From Beijerinckiaceae bacterium (lineage in GTDB: Bacteria; Pseudomonadota; Alphaproteobacteria; Rhizobiales; Beijerinckiaceae): 35,506 nt of DNA. Numbering within the stretch: the first letter of the stretch is position 1; every line of letters starts with the position of its first letter. Position numbers and translations under genes: made by a program. This document shows positions 1-7,475 of this stretch, piece by piece. Under the pieces are notes generated by a model. The model saw only the letters and a program-made list of their open reading frames with translations. It searched no databases and was not told the origin of the DNA. The stretch covers positions 1 through 35,506 of the forward strand of contig JAIETL010000030.1 of assembly GCA_019745195.1 (NCBI GenBank), given 5' to 3'.

Positions 1-1701
1 CTGGCGGCCGAGCGCGATGCCGAAATCTCGCTTGCTGAAAACACCCAGCGCCAGGCCATGCATGTCGTGGACGAGGTGTTGGCCTATCAGCGCCTTGTCG
101 CGGACGGGCTTCCGGCTGACGCGATCGCAAGCCGGTTCGGCCAGTCCGTCGTCACGGTGCGTCAGCGCTTGAAGTTGGCGGCTTTGTCGCCGAAGATTCT
201 GGAGGCGATGCGCGCCGACGAGATCACGATCGAGCAGGCTCGCGCGCTGGCGATCAGTGACGACCATGGCGCGCAAGAGGCGGCATGGTTCGGCCGCGAT
301 GGCTGGAGCCGCAGCCCTGGCAACCTGCGCGCGACACTGACGAACGAGAATCTGCGCAGCACCGATCGGCTTGTGCGCTTCATCGGAGTAGACGCCTATG
401 AGGCCGCCGGTGGCGCAGTCCTGCGTGACCTGTTTTTCGAGAACGAGGCGACGTTCCTGACCGACCGACCCTTGGCTATGCGGTTGGCGACCGAGAGGCT
501 GCAAGCGGTGGCTGATGCGGTCCGGCTGGAGGGGTGGAACTGGACGGAAGTTTGCATCGAGGCCGACAGCATCCATCATGCCGGATATGGGCGCATCCAT
601 CCGCAGCGTCGCGATCACACCGAAGCCGAGCAGGCCGAGCTTGCAACCCTTGGCGAGAGCTACGACGCCCTGGCCGAGCGCATCGAGGCCTATGCCGATG
701 GCGATGACCAGATCGCAGCCGACGAGGCTCGCCTTGCCGAGATCGAGCAGCGCATCGATGCGATCAGGAGCGCGACCGAAAGCTACGTCGCTGCCGAGCA
801 GGCCTTGGCCGGCTGTATCATCGCCATTGGCTATGACGGATCGCTGCAGGTGACGCGAAGTCTCATCAGAGCGGAGGACCGTGCCGCTCTGGACCGGCTG
901 CGTCGTGGCGATGACGCTCATGATGATGGCGACGAGGCCCCTGCCCTCCCCTCCCCGCTCGAAACCGAGCCGAGCGGATATTCCGCGACGGTGATCGAGG
1001 AACTGACGGCAATCCGGACAGCAGCGCTGCGCGTCGAGCTGGCGCAGCGGCCGGACATCGCGATGGCGGCGATGCTGCATCCGCTTGTGCTGGCCTGCTT
1101 CTATGATCGCCATCGCGGACTGCACATGCATTCGGCGGTCGAGATCAGAGGCGAGCGCAAGGCTCTGGACCTCAGCATCAAACAGCCGGAGGCCTGCCGC
1201 GCACTCAGCGGCTGGACCGAGATCGTCGATGCATGGGGCTATCGGCTTCCCGGCGAGCAGGCCGACCTCTGGCCATGGCTGATCGACCAGCCCATCGAGA
1301 CGCTGACGGACCTGTTGGCGGTGGTGGCGGCGGCGAACCTCAACGCCGTCACCGCGCGCCATGAGATCAGCCGTGGCCGGATCGCTCAGGCGAACCAGAT
1401 CGCGCAGGCCGTCACTCTCGATATGCGCTCATGGTGGAGCCCGGAGCAGGAGTTCCTGTCGCGCCTGTCGAAATCCACCATCGCCAGCATCCTGCGTGAA
1501 GCCGGGTGCTCCGAGGATGCCGCCAAGGGCATCGAGCGCAGCCCAAAGGCAGAGGCCGTCGCTCGGGCCGAGCGCGAACTGGACGGCAAGGGCTGGCTCC
1601 CCTCTCCGCTTTTGACACCAGTTGTGGATCAGGCAGACGAAAAGGATGGTCACGACGATGACGCCGACGACGGCGAGGTCATGCGAATGGCGGCTGAGTA
1701 A
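1..1701 (+). CDS. parB: ParB/Spo0J-family partition protein, 5' end outside window
   Basis: DNA-binding protein of the ParB/RepB/Spo0J family, expected to bind a centromere-like site and work with a ParA ATPase in plasmid segregation. The open frame runs in from base 1. Upstream of the first ATG (58) it already encodes the family motif SLAENTQRQAMH, so that ATG is internal. An HTH follows (ADAIASRFGQSVVTVRQRLKLAAL), then a long C-terminal part of about 450 residues with an acidic tail (EKDGHDDDADDGE). It is longer than chromosomal ParB (about 300 aa), like the large ParB-like proteins of alphaproteobacterial accessory plasmids. The parA gene lies about 290 bp downstream on the same strand. 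The family call is firm; the role in partition rather than another ParB-like role is inferred. Confidence 0.88.
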   Translation: MAAERDAEISLAENTQRQAMHVVDEVLAYQRLVADGLPADAIASRFGQSVVTVRQRLKLAALSPKILEAMRADEITIEQARALAISDDHGAQEAAWFGRDGWSRSPGNLRATLTNENLRSTDRLVRFIGVDAYEAAGGAVLRDLFFENEATFLTDRPLAMRLATERLQAVADAVRLEGWNWTEVCIEADSIHHAGYGRIHPQRRDHTEAEQAELATLGESYDALAERIEAYADGDDQIAADEARLAEIEQRIDAIRSATESYVAAEQALAGCIIAIGYDGSLQVTRSLIRAEDRAALDRLRRGDDAHDDGDEAPALPSPLETEPSGYSATVIEELTAIRTAALRVELAQRPDIAMAAMLHPLVLACFYDRHRGLHMHSAVEIRGERKALDLSIKQPEACRALSGWTEIVDAWGYRLPGEQADLWPWLIDQPIETLTDLLAVVAAANLNAVTARHEISRGRIAQANQIAQAVTLDMRSWWSPEQEFLSRLSKSTIASILREAGCSEDAAKGIERSPKAEAVARAERELDGKGWLPSPLLTPVVDQADEKDGHDDDADDGEVMRMAAE

Positions 1702-1873
1702 CGCCGCCGCCTGCGCAAGCCGAAGATCATCGACGGATTAGCTGCCCGGGCCTCGCGCTCGGGCGGTATTCACGCGCGGGGACTGCCCCTGCGCGGGATC
1801 GACCCGCCCAGGACCAGATCAGGGGCGCCCCAAAGCCCCGCCCCTCATGCTCGCCTGCCCTCCTCTCACTGGG

Positions 1874-1953
1874 ATAGCTGGCCAAGCTATGGTAGCTTTG
1901 ATATGGTAGCTACCGCAGCTACTACATAGTAGCTTTACTTTGTATTAGTAGCT
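1874..1953. promoter_or_regulatory. Iterated GTAGCT site upstream of parA (operator or partition site)
   Basis: The hexamer GTAGCT occurs at 1892, 1906, 1929 and 1948. Its complement AGCTAC occurs at 1908 and 1917, making a perfect GGTAGCTACC palindrome at 1905-1914. An ATAGCT/AGCTAT inverted pair lies at 1874-1890. The cluster ends 35 bp before the parA start and is AT-rich beside GC-rich flanks. This fits an autoregulatory operator or centromere for the ParA/RHH pair, or iterons. The rest of the gap after parB (1702-1873) holds GC-rich dyads but no gene I can support. Confidence 0.6.
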
Positions 1954-1988
1954 TCGTGTTTCCAGTCGCTCTTTCGTTGGAGGAACCC

Positions 1989-2663
1989 ATGCCCGTGATC
2001 GTTGTCGCAAATCCGAAGGGCGGCGCAGGAAAAAGCACGATGTCCCTAGTTCTCGGAACCACCTTGGCATCCCAAGGAGCTACAGTTGCGATGATTGATT
2101 GCGACCCTAATCGCCCGATCGTTGATTGGAAAGCTGGTCCATCAAAAACGACTGTCCATGTAATAGGAGATGTCACGGAAAGCTCTGTGATATCGGTGAT
2201 TCATGAGCACTCCAAGATCTGTCAATTTGTGATAGTCGATTTGGAAGGAACTGCCAGTCGACTTGTATCTAGGGCGATCGCAAGGGCATCTCTAGTGTTG
2301 ATACCATTACAGGGGAGCGCGGTGGACGCTCGGCAGGCGGGCAGGGCTGTTGGTCTAATTCGTGAAGAAGAAGAACTTATTGAACGAAAGATACCGTTCC
2401 GCCTTGTTTTTACGAGAACAAGCGCAGCAATTGCGACAAAAATCGACCGAAAAATTGTCTCCTCACTTGAAGAGGCGGGGATACCGTCATTGAAGACACA
2501 TCTTCATGAGCGGTCCGCTTACAAAGCTATGTTCGTTGATAAGCTCAGCCTCGACGAGCTCGACCCCGCCAATGTGAACGGGCTAGAGGCCGCGAAGGAA
2601 AATGCGCTGAAGCTTACCTTCGAACTCATTTCAATCGTGACCAGTGCCAAGGAAGCGGCGTGA
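1989..2663 (+). CDS. parA: ParA-family partition ATPase
   Basis: Walker-type ATPase of the ParA/MinD family, 224 aa, expected to move plasmid copies apart using ATP together with a centromere-binding partner. The deviant Walker A motif KGGAGKST is at residues 10-17. A second conserved segment, [11 protein letters not shown] (written FVIVDLEG in the protein), is the Walker A'/B region. The short length, with no N-terminal HTH, is like type Ib ParA proteins, which leave repression to a small partner. ATG 1989 is chosen because GGAGGA at 1979-1984 sits 4 bases upstream; an upstream in-frame start at 1956 has no such site. The stop overlaps the next start (TGATG), showing translational coupling. 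Base composition is less GC-rich than parB, which suggests a different origin. Confidence 0.92.
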   Translation: MPVIVVANPKGGAGKSTMSLVLGTTLASQGATVAMIDCDPNRPIVDWKAGPSKTTVHVIGDVTESSVISVIHEHSKICQFVIVDLEGTASRLVSRAIARASLVLIPLQGSAVDARQAGRAVGLIREEEELIERKIPFRLVFTRTSAAIATKIDRKIVSSLEEAGIPSLKTHLHERSAYKAMFVDKLSLDELDPANVNGLEAAKENALKLTFELISIVTSAKEAA

Positions 2664-3001
2664 TGAACAAAGATCCTTTTGGGTTTTCCGCAGCCAACCG
2701 GATTGCTGCGAAAATAGCAGAGGTGAAGCCAGATGCGGACCTGCTGATGGCTTCGTCGCTTTCTGCGATTGATCGCGTTGGAGAGGCGCACGGTTTCCAC
2801 AGCCGAGAATCAGGACACGAGAAGATCATCAGGCGTCGGCGCGAGGTCGGGCCGAGTGCGCAGCTCAACGTGAAGTGCCCGGTGCCGGTCTATAATCGTT
2901 TCGTTCGGTTCTGCGATCTGGAGCGGCTCTCGTACTGGGAGGGCATCGAGCGACTGCTGGATCGAGCTGACGACGGTGGTCAGGACCGGCGGTCAACCTG
3001 A
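2663..3001 (+). CDS. Small partner of ParA, probable ribbon-helix-helix centromere-binding protein
   Basis: A 112-aa basic protein whose ATG overlaps the parA stop codon by one base. Residues about 65-105 read as a strand followed by two helices (QLNVKCPVPVYNRF, then VRFCDLERLSYWEGIERLLDRA), the pattern of ribbon-helix-helix DNA-binding folds. The N-terminal half is polar with a basic segment (KIIRRRREVG), like the flexible arms of ParG-type partners. Small RHH proteins encoded directly after a short ParA normally bind the centromere and repress the operon. The fold is inferred from the pattern only. The GTAGCT repeats upstream of parA are the obvious candidate site. If this is the true partner, the large ParB at the window start may have another role. 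Confidence 0.65.
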   Translation: MNKDPFGFSAANRIAAKIAEVKPDADLLMASSLSAIDRVGEAHGFHSRESGHEKIIRRRREVGPSAQLNVKCPVPVYNRFVRFCDLERLSYWEGIERLLDRADDGGQDRRST

Positions 3002-3068
3002 CGCTTTTAACAGGTTGCCAGAATCACGCGACTCACGCACCACTTCACTAGTGGAGTGAGGTGATTTG

Positions 3069-3293
3069 GTGTTGGCTGCATTTCGTAAGGCATCCACCGT
3101 CAGCATGGCTGTCGTGAGAAAGCGACAGCGTGAAGCGGGATTCTACGAGACGACGGTCTTCGTTCACGAGCGCGTCCGTGACGCGATCGACAAGGCGATT
3201 TCCGATGGTCGCTTCAAATCGCGTCGCGCCGCGATGGAATACGCGATCGAGTGCGCGTTTCTATCTCAGGACAGCAATCCAATGCCGCGCTGA
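3069..3293 (+). CDS. Small DNA-binding-like protein, possible ribbon-helix-helix
   Basis: About 74 aa from GTG 3069, which has GTGAGG just upstream; an ATG at 3105 would give a 62-aa form. The segment YETTVFVHERVRDAIDKAI, followed by FKSRRAAMEYAIECAF, resembles one strand plus two helices of an RHH or CopG-like protein. The gene lies between the ParA partner and a strong terminator, in the same direction, so it probably closes the partition operon or forms its own short unit. A role in copy control or partition is plausible by position only. No closer family was recognised. Confidence 0.5.
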   Translation: MLAAFRKASTVSMAVVRKRQREAGFYETTVFVHERVRDAIDKAISDGRFKSRRAAMEYAIECAFLSQDSNPMPR

Positions 3294-3306
3294 CCCCTGA
3301 AAAGCG

Positions 3307-3341
3307 AAAAGGCCCCAGCTTTGGCGAGCTGAAGGCCTTTT
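3307..3341 (+). terminator. Rho-independent terminator after the partition genes
   Basis: AAAAGGCC at 3307-3314 pairs with GGCCTTTT at 3334-3341. An inner pair (CAGCT 3316-3320, AGCTG 3327-3331) extends the stem, and the 3' arm ends in a T run. The stem is symmetric, with A's at the 5' base, so it could act in both directions. Confidence 0.82.
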
Positions 3342-3348
3342 GTGACGA

Positions 3349-3424
3349 CTGTGGGAGACGCCGATAGGACGGCTTTGAAACTCCCACAGCCGGATCATTC
3401 TGTCAACGCAAACCATTCGGTTTG
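3349..3424. repeat. Two inverted repeats ahead of the HTH gene
   Basis: CTGTGGGAG (3349-3357) pairs with CTCCCACAG (3381-3389), 9 bp perfect with a 23-bp spacer. CAAACC (3409-3414) pairs with GGTTTG (3419-3424) around a 4-base loop. Both lie between the terminator and the HTH gene at 3545. They could be part of a replication origin, an antisense-controlled leader or an operator; the sequence does not decide. Confidence 0.5.
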
Positions 3425-3544
3425 CGAACGGATTTCTATGCCCTTTGCGCAGGCGAGGGGGATGGGGTCCGATCGCGGACTTGTGCCTGCGCGGGATGAG
3501 CTTGGAGGGAGGTTCGACGCGGCCCAGCCTTGAAGGATCGGGCC

Positions 3545-4357
3545 ATGTTCGCAGTCGAGATGTTGAGGGTGATCAGGGAGGTGCGAACGTTGTCGCGCCT
3601 GGACGAGATCGCCCGGGATCTGTGGAGCGCCTATGGGGCGGACGCGCTGACGGAGGACCAGGCGCAATCGCTCAGCGAAGCGATCGAGACGCGCAAGCGT
3701 GAGGTGAGGGGGCAGGACCGTGTCGTGGTGCGCGCACCCACGGCAGCGCTCGAGCGCGCCCTAGACGGGCGCAACAGCATCTTCCCGCCAAAGCGCCGGC
3801 CGAAGTCGCCCGACCGCCAGCGCTCGATCGCGCGCCGGCGACGGCTTGCGGCGTCAGGACCGCTGCCGCCGCAGATCGCGGCAAAGTTCACCACCGGCCA
3901 GCTCGCGGTGATGCGGATTATCGCCGACGAGGTCGAGGGCCGACGCGGGACCTGCGCGCTGACGATCGGCGAGATCGCCGCGCGCGCCGGCGTCTGCATC
4001 GCGCTGGCGCGCAACGCGATCCGGATCGCCGAGCGGCTGTTTCTGATCAGCACGCAGTTCCGGAAGAGGGAAGGGCGCCCGCATCTGCCCTCGATCATCC
4101 GGATCATCAGCCAAGCCTGGAACGCCTGGCTCATCATCGGCGGCAAGGTGCGCCGCCACGCCATCAACGCCGAGCGCGAAGACGGCACATTGCCGTTTCG
4201 AGCCCAGACGACGGTCAGCAAATTCTCGCGAAAGATAGGGTCTAGAAAATTAGGCCCCACGGGCACCGATCTATCCAGATCGGCTTGTTCTCTAAGCGGA
4301 CGACCGCAAACGGAGGCCGCGCAAAGACCCTACGGGCGGCCTGCGGCCGTCGCCTGA
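3545..4357 (+). CDS. HTH-domain protein, possible plasmid replication or control protein
   Basis: About 270 aa from ATG 3545 (AAGGA at 3532-3536). The middle of the protein has a winged-HTH-like segment: FTTGQLAVMRIIADEV, then LTIGEIAARAGVCIALARNAIRIAERL, then a basic wing with RKREGRPHLPSIIRII. It is flanked by a very basic stretch (KRRPKSPDRQRSIARRRRLA). Similar HTH proteins occur next to parA on alphaproteobacterial plasmids, as I recall them, often without an assigned function. The place beside partition genes and inverted repeats suggests a replication initiator or copy regulator, but no classical Rep family was recognised. The last 40 residues are low in order and may be read-through after a decayed original end. 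Confidence 0.55.
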   Translation: MFAVEMLRVIREVRTLSRLDEIARDLWSAYGADALTEDQAQSLSEAIETRKREVRGQDRVVVRAPTAALERALDGRNSIFPPKRRPKSPDRQRSIARRRRLAASGPLPPQIAAKFTTGQLAVMRIIADEVEGRRGTCALTIGEIAARAGVCIALARNAIRIAERLFLISTQFRKREGRPHLPSIIRIISQAWNAWLIIGGKVRRHAINAEREDGTLPFRAQTTVSKFSRKIGSRKLGPTGTDLSRSACSLSGRPQTEAAQRPYGRPAAVA

Positions 4358-4606
4358 CGGCGATCAGCGCGGCCTCACGGCCGACTTCAGGCTCTATTCT
4401 GCTCAAACTGAGCAAACGGCACGGTCGCAATTGGCTTTTCGAAAAAGCCAGGGGATTTCGGTCGCGTTCTTCCGATTTCCAGGTGGCGGGCCATGCGCGT
4501 CGTGCATGCGTTCGTTTGATATGACGATCGCGATTGGGGTTCGCTGCCGCTTGGCAAAGTGGAGGCCGTGGCGCATATTCTAGTCACGGTGACCATTGGA
4601 GCGGCG
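4358..4606. other. Intergenic stretch with a terminator-like dyad
   Basis: No gene supported. A 5-bp palindrome GCTCA-aac-TGAGC lies at 4401-4413. A stem of GGCTTTT and AAAAAGCC lies at 4433-4449 and may end transcription from the HTH gene. The 3' part presumably holds the promoter of the toxin-antitoxin pair that starts at 4607. Confidence 0.4.
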
Positions 4607-4906
4607 ATGATGAAATCCGAGCGGCGCGAGAAAGACAAACTGGTCGGCGTCGGCGAGCGCTGGCGGCTTCAGGACGCCAAAGCGCGCTTCAGCGAGGTCG
4701 TGAGGCGCGCGCGCGAGCACGGTCCGCAGCGCGTGACGCTGCACGGCAAGGATGCGGTCGTGATCGTCTCGGCCGAATCCTATGACCGTGGGCGGGAGCG
4801 CCACACCGGGCGTCGCCTGGTCGAAGCGCTGGCCGCGTCACCCTTGGCCAACATCATGCTGGAGCGGCCCTTCGTCACCGGCCCGGTTCGGGACGTCGAG
4901 GTGTGA
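4607..4906 (+). CDS. Phd/YefM-family antitoxin
   Basis: A 99-aa type II antitoxin, expected to neutralise the PIN toxin encoded next and to repress the operon. The segment WRLQDAKARFSEVVRRAREHGPQ is the Phd/YefM N-terminal DNA-binding domain, and RVTLHGKDAVVIVSAESYD completes that fold. The C-terminal tail (about residues 65-99) should be the toxin-binding part. ATG 4607 follows GGAG at 4598-4601; a second ATG comes directly after it, at 4610. The stop overlaps the GTG start of the toxin gene (GTGA), the usual coupled arrangement. Confidence 0.88.
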   Translation: MMKSERREKDKLVGVGERWRLQDAKARFSEVVRRAREHGPQRVTLHGKDAVVIVSAESYDRGRERHTGRRLVEALAASPLANIMLERPFVTGPVRDVEV

Positions 4907-5418
4907 ACGGCTTTCTCCTGGACACCAATGTCCTGTCCGAACTTCGCAAGCCGCGCTCCGATCCATCGGTCGCAGCGTTCGTGTCGGCGCAGCCGGAAGA
5001 GGTGTTGTTCGTCTCGGACGTCACCTTCGCCGAGATCCGCTTTGGCATCGAGCAGGCGCCCGATGCCGAACGCCGGGCTGTCGTTTCGGATTGGCTTGCG
5101 CATACGCTTCGGCCGCTGTTCGCAGGCCGGGTGCTGCCCCTTACCGAAGACGTCATCCTGCGCTGGCGTATGATGCTGGAGGCCGGTCGACGGCGCGGGC
5201 ACAACTTCGGGCAGCTCGATCTGTTCATCGCGGCCACGGCGGCCGTGGCCAACCTGATCATCGTCAGTCGCGACGAGACGCATTTCGTGGCCGCCGGCGT
5301 GCCGATTCTCGATCCCTGGACCGGACAATACATCGCTGGATCAGGTCAGGAGAAACCAGCCGGCGACTTGACGGTACCCGATCTTTTGGCGCGGCTCGTG
5401 ACGATAGGTCGGCGATGA
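4903..5418 (+). CDS. vapC: VapC-type PIN-domain toxin ribonuclease
   Basis: A 171-aa PIN-domain protein, expected to be a metal-dependent RNase that cuts tRNA or rRNA when the antitoxin is lost. The first acidic residue is in FLLDTNVLSELRKP (D8), the second in VTFAEIRFGIE, and the third and fourth in GQLDLFIAATA and in the region of IVSRDETHF. The domain ends at about residue 140 (ILDPWTG), and about 30 extra C-terminal residues follow that the second VapC in this window lacks. Translation starts at GTG 4903 inside the antitoxin stop region. The catalytic residues are present, so it is probably active. Confidence 0.9.
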   Translation: MNGFLLDTNVLSELRKPRSDPSVAAFVSAQPEEVLFVSDVTFAEIRFGIEQAPDAERRAVVSDWLAHTLRPLFAGRVLPLTEDVILRWRMMLEAGRRRGHNFGQLDLFIAATAAVANLIIVSRDETHFVAAGVPILDPWTGQYIAGSGQEKPAGDLTVPDLLARLVTIGRR

Positions 5419-5530
5419 GACCTTTGTCGAAAGCCCGTTATCGGCGGCCTGACCGCCGGCCAATGCAGGTTCTCAGGGCCATCACAGCCAAAGTGGCAAG
5501 CTGCCGCATTGTCGTCTCCCAATTGATGTT

Positions 5531-5557
5531 CTAATGTGTCAACATTAGTCTGGAGGA
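5531..5557 (+). promoter_or_regulatory. Operator palindrome and RBS of the second toxin-antitoxin pair
   Basis: CTAATGT (5531-5537) and ACATTAG (5542-5548) form a perfect 7-bp inverted repeat around GTCA, directly before the ribosome site GGAGGA (5552-5557) and ATG 5565. This is where a Phd-family antitoxin would bind to autoregulate. Confidence 0.65.
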
Positions 5558-5564
5558 GTTCGCC

Positions 5565-5819
5565 ATGTCGATCACGACGGTTTCGAGCCGGGCGTTCCAG
5601 CAGAACGCAAGCGAGGCCCAGAAGGCGGCGCGGACGGGGCCGGTCGTCATCACGAACCGGGGCCGTCCCACTCAGGTGCTGCTGAGCTACGAGGCCTATC
5701 AGCGGCTAGCAGGCGCGCGGCGCAGTATCGTCGAGGCGCTGGCCATGCCGGGGCTGGCGGATATCGACGTGGAGATCCCGGCGATGCGGAATCTGCCGCG
5801 ACCGGCCGACTTCTCCTGA
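5565..5819 (+). CDS. Phd/YefM-family antitoxin, second module
   Basis: An 84-aa antitoxin. TTVSSRAFQQNASEAQKAAR, followed by GPVVITNRGRPTQVLLSYEAYQRL, is a clear Phd/YefM domain covering nearly the first 50 residues. The rest is an acidic to neutral tail that should wrap the toxin. The start is fixed by GGAGGA 8 bases upstream. The stop TGA overlaps the toxin ATG (TGATG). It is not a recent duplicate of the first antitoxin: the two share only the family pattern, so this is an independent module. Confidence 0.9.
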   Translation: MSITTVSSRAFQQNASEAQKAARTGPVVITNRGRPTQVLLSYEAYQRLAGARRSIVEALAMPGLADIDVEIPAMRNLPRPADFS

Positions 5820-6244
5820 TGTTTCTGCTCGACACCAATGTGATTTCCGAGCTGCGCAAGGCGGGCGACGGCAAGGCCGATTCTCGGGTCGTGGCCTGGT
5901 TATCGGCGGTCGATGCCGCGACCTTCTATGTCTCGGCTGTCACGCTGATGGAGCTGGAGCTCGGAATTCTGTTGATCGAGCGCCGCGACGTTGCCCAGGG
6001 GGCGCGGCTGCGCACTTGGATGGACGGCAACGTTTTGCCTGAATTCGCGGAGCGCACCGTTATGATCGACCGGGCCGTGGCGCTCGCCTGCGCGCGGCTT
6101 CACGCGCCCGATCCGCGGCCTGAGCGCGACGCCTTCATTGGCGCCTGCGCGATCGTGCATGGTATGACGCTTGTCACGCGCAACGTGGCGGATTTTGCTC
6201 CGATGGGGCTGACCGTCATCAATCCCTGGAACCATGAACGGTAA
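5819..6244 (+). CDS. vapC: VapC-type PIN-domain toxin, second module
   Basis: A 141-aa PIN-domain ribonuclease, translationally coupled to the Phd antitoxin before it. Acidic residues of the active site are visible in FLLDTNVISELRK (D5), VTLMELELGIL and PERDAFIGACA, and the domain closes with LVTRNVADFAPMGLTVINPW. The length is the usual one for the family. MucR starts 6 bp after the stop on the same strand and may share the transcript. Confidence 0.92.
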   Translation: MFLLDTNVISELRKAGDGKADSRVVAWLSAVDAATFYVSAVTLMELELGILLIERRDVAQGARLRTWMDGNVLPEFAERTVMIDRAVALACARLHAPDPRPERDAFIGACAIVHGMTLVTRNVADFAPMGLTVINPWNHER

Positions 6245-6250
6245 ACCCGC

Positions 6251-6682
6251 ATGCCTGAGCAGAATGAAGAGCTGATCGCGCTGACGGCGTCGATCGTGTC
6301 GGCTTATGTGATGTGCAACAACGTGCCGACGACCGATTTGCCGCGCCTGATTGCGACCACCCATGTGGCGCTCGCGGGCTTGGCTGGCCCTCCTGCGCCC
6401 GTCGCAGCCGAGCCGCTGGTCCCCGCCGTGCCGATCCGGCGATCGGTGACGCCCGATGCGATCATCTGCCTGGAGGACGGCAGGGCATTCAAGACGCTGA
6501 AACGCCATCTGAGTTCGACCTATGGCCTGACGCCCGAGCAATATCGTGCGAAGTGGAATCTGCCTGCCGATTATCCGATGGTGGCGCCGAACTACGCTGA
6601 GGCGCGCTCGGCGATGGCGAAGTCGATCGGTTTGGGCCGCAAGACCGGGACTTCAGGCCGTCGTGCAAAGACGAAAGCCTGA
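6251..6682 (+). CDS. MucR/Ros-family transcriptional regulator
   Basis: A 143-aa regulator of the MucR/Ros family, which in alphaproteobacteria controls exopolysaccharide, motility and plasmid genes by binding AT-rich promoters. The N-terminal part (LIALTASIVSAYVMCNNVP) is the oligomerisation region. Residues about 70-105 hold the zinc-finger-like fold: ICLEDGRAFKTLKRHLSSTYG, then LTPEQYRAKWNLP. The second finger cysteine is Asp (CLED) and the second histidine position is not clearly kept (RHLSSTY), as in some MucR members that fold without full zinc coordination. It lies 6 bp after vapC, so it may be co-transcribed with it. Confidence 0.88.
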   Translation: MPEQNEELIALTASIVSAYVMCNNVPTTDLPRLIATTHVALAGLAGPPAPVAAEPLVPAVPIRRSVTPDAIICLEDGRAFKTLKRHLSSTYGLTPEQYRAKWNLPADYPMVAPNYAEARSAMAKSIGLGRKTGTSGRRAKTKA

Positions 6683-6764
6683 GACGACCTTTCGCATTGC
6701 TTTATGCTGCCTTCGAGAACCAATTTAGGCAGTGGTTCAATTGGTTTATCAAAGAATTGCCTCA

Positions 6765-6783
6765 CGATATCAGATTGATATCG
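6765..6783. promoter_or_regulatory. Palindromic operator upstream of the XRE regulator
   Basis: CGATATCA (6765-6772) and TGATATCG (6776-6783) form a perfect 8-bp inverted repeat with a 3-base centre, 32 bp before the start of an XRE-type regulator. It is a likely autoregulatory operator; AT-rich sequence just upstream could hold the promoter. Confidence 0.55.
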
Positions 6784-6815
6784 GCTTGTCTGGGATCCAG
6801 CTGGAGCCGCAACAG

Positions 6816-7220
6816 ATGACGAAGGTTCCGCACCCCACCGATCAGCATGTCGGCGCGCGGGTACGTTTTCGGCGCATCTCTGCGGGGATCAGCCAGCAGC
6901 GCCTCGGCGAAGCTCTGGGGGTGACGTTTCAGCAGATCCAGAAATACGAGAAAGGGGCCAACCGTATCTGCGCGAGCCGGCTTCAGCAGATCGCGAATCT
7001 GTTTGGCGTCCCTGTCGCGGACTTCTTCGACGGCGCGCCCGCGATCGCTCCGCAGCGTCTGGTCGATCCGGCCAACGATATGACGGCGGAGATGACGGTG
7101 TTTCTGGCCACCCCCGAGGGAGCGCGCCTATCCCGCGCGTTCAGCAAAATCGGCCACGGGTTCGTCCGTCGGAGCATCATTGACTTGGTCGAAGCGGTGG
7201 GACGCGACGATCGGGCATGA
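6816..7220 (+). CDS. XRE/Cro-type HTH transcriptional regulator
   Basis: A 134-aa regulator. Residues about 10-70 form a Cro/C1-type HTH: VGARVRFRRISAGISQQRLG, EALGVTFQQIQKYEKGANRI, ASRLQQIANLFGVPVADFF. The C-terminal half (TAEMTVFLATPEGARLSRAF to SIIDLVEAV) is a short helical extension common to a group of alphaproteobacterial XRE proteins. ATG 6816 is chosen from GGAG at 6803-6806 and from where the domain begins; an upstream frame from 6732 has no domain. Target genes are unknown; the palindrome at 6765 suggests self-control. Confidence 0.88.
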   Translation: MTKVPHPTDQHVGARVRFRRISAGISQQRLGEALGVTFQQIQKYEKGANRICASRLQQIANLFGVPVADFFDGAPAIAPQRLVDPANDMTAEMTVFLATPEGARLSRAFSKIGHGFVRRSIIDLVEAVGRDDRA

Positions 7221-7292
7221 ATGCAATGGCATCGTATGATTTGGCCCCGGTTTCACGGCGCTCTATCTCATAGCGGATGGGAGATTGCGTTG

Positions 7293-7475
7293 ATGGAACT
7301 GAAGACATTCGTTGTCGAACTTGAGATCACGCGCGTGGTCACGGTAGTGATCGAGGCCGATGACGCGCTGGCGGCCCGTGAGAAAGCCAGCAATCTGGAA
7401 TGCAAGCATGAGGTCGAGGGCGAGATCACGCATTGGGTCGTCAAGACCGTGACGCTTCAGGCGGCTGATCGATGA
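7293..7475 (+). CDS. Small hypothetical protein (60 aa)
   Basis: Starts at ATG 7293 after GGGAG at 7280-7284. The sequence alternates strands and a helix (MELKTFVVELEITRVVTVVI, then EADDALAAREKASNLECKHE), a compact alpha-beta pattern with acidic character. No family recognised with confidence. It follows the XRE regulator by about 70 bp on the same strand and may be in its transcript. Confidence 0.55.
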   Translation: MELKTFVVELEITRVVTVVIEADDALAAREKASNLECKHEVEGEITHWVVKTVTLQAADR

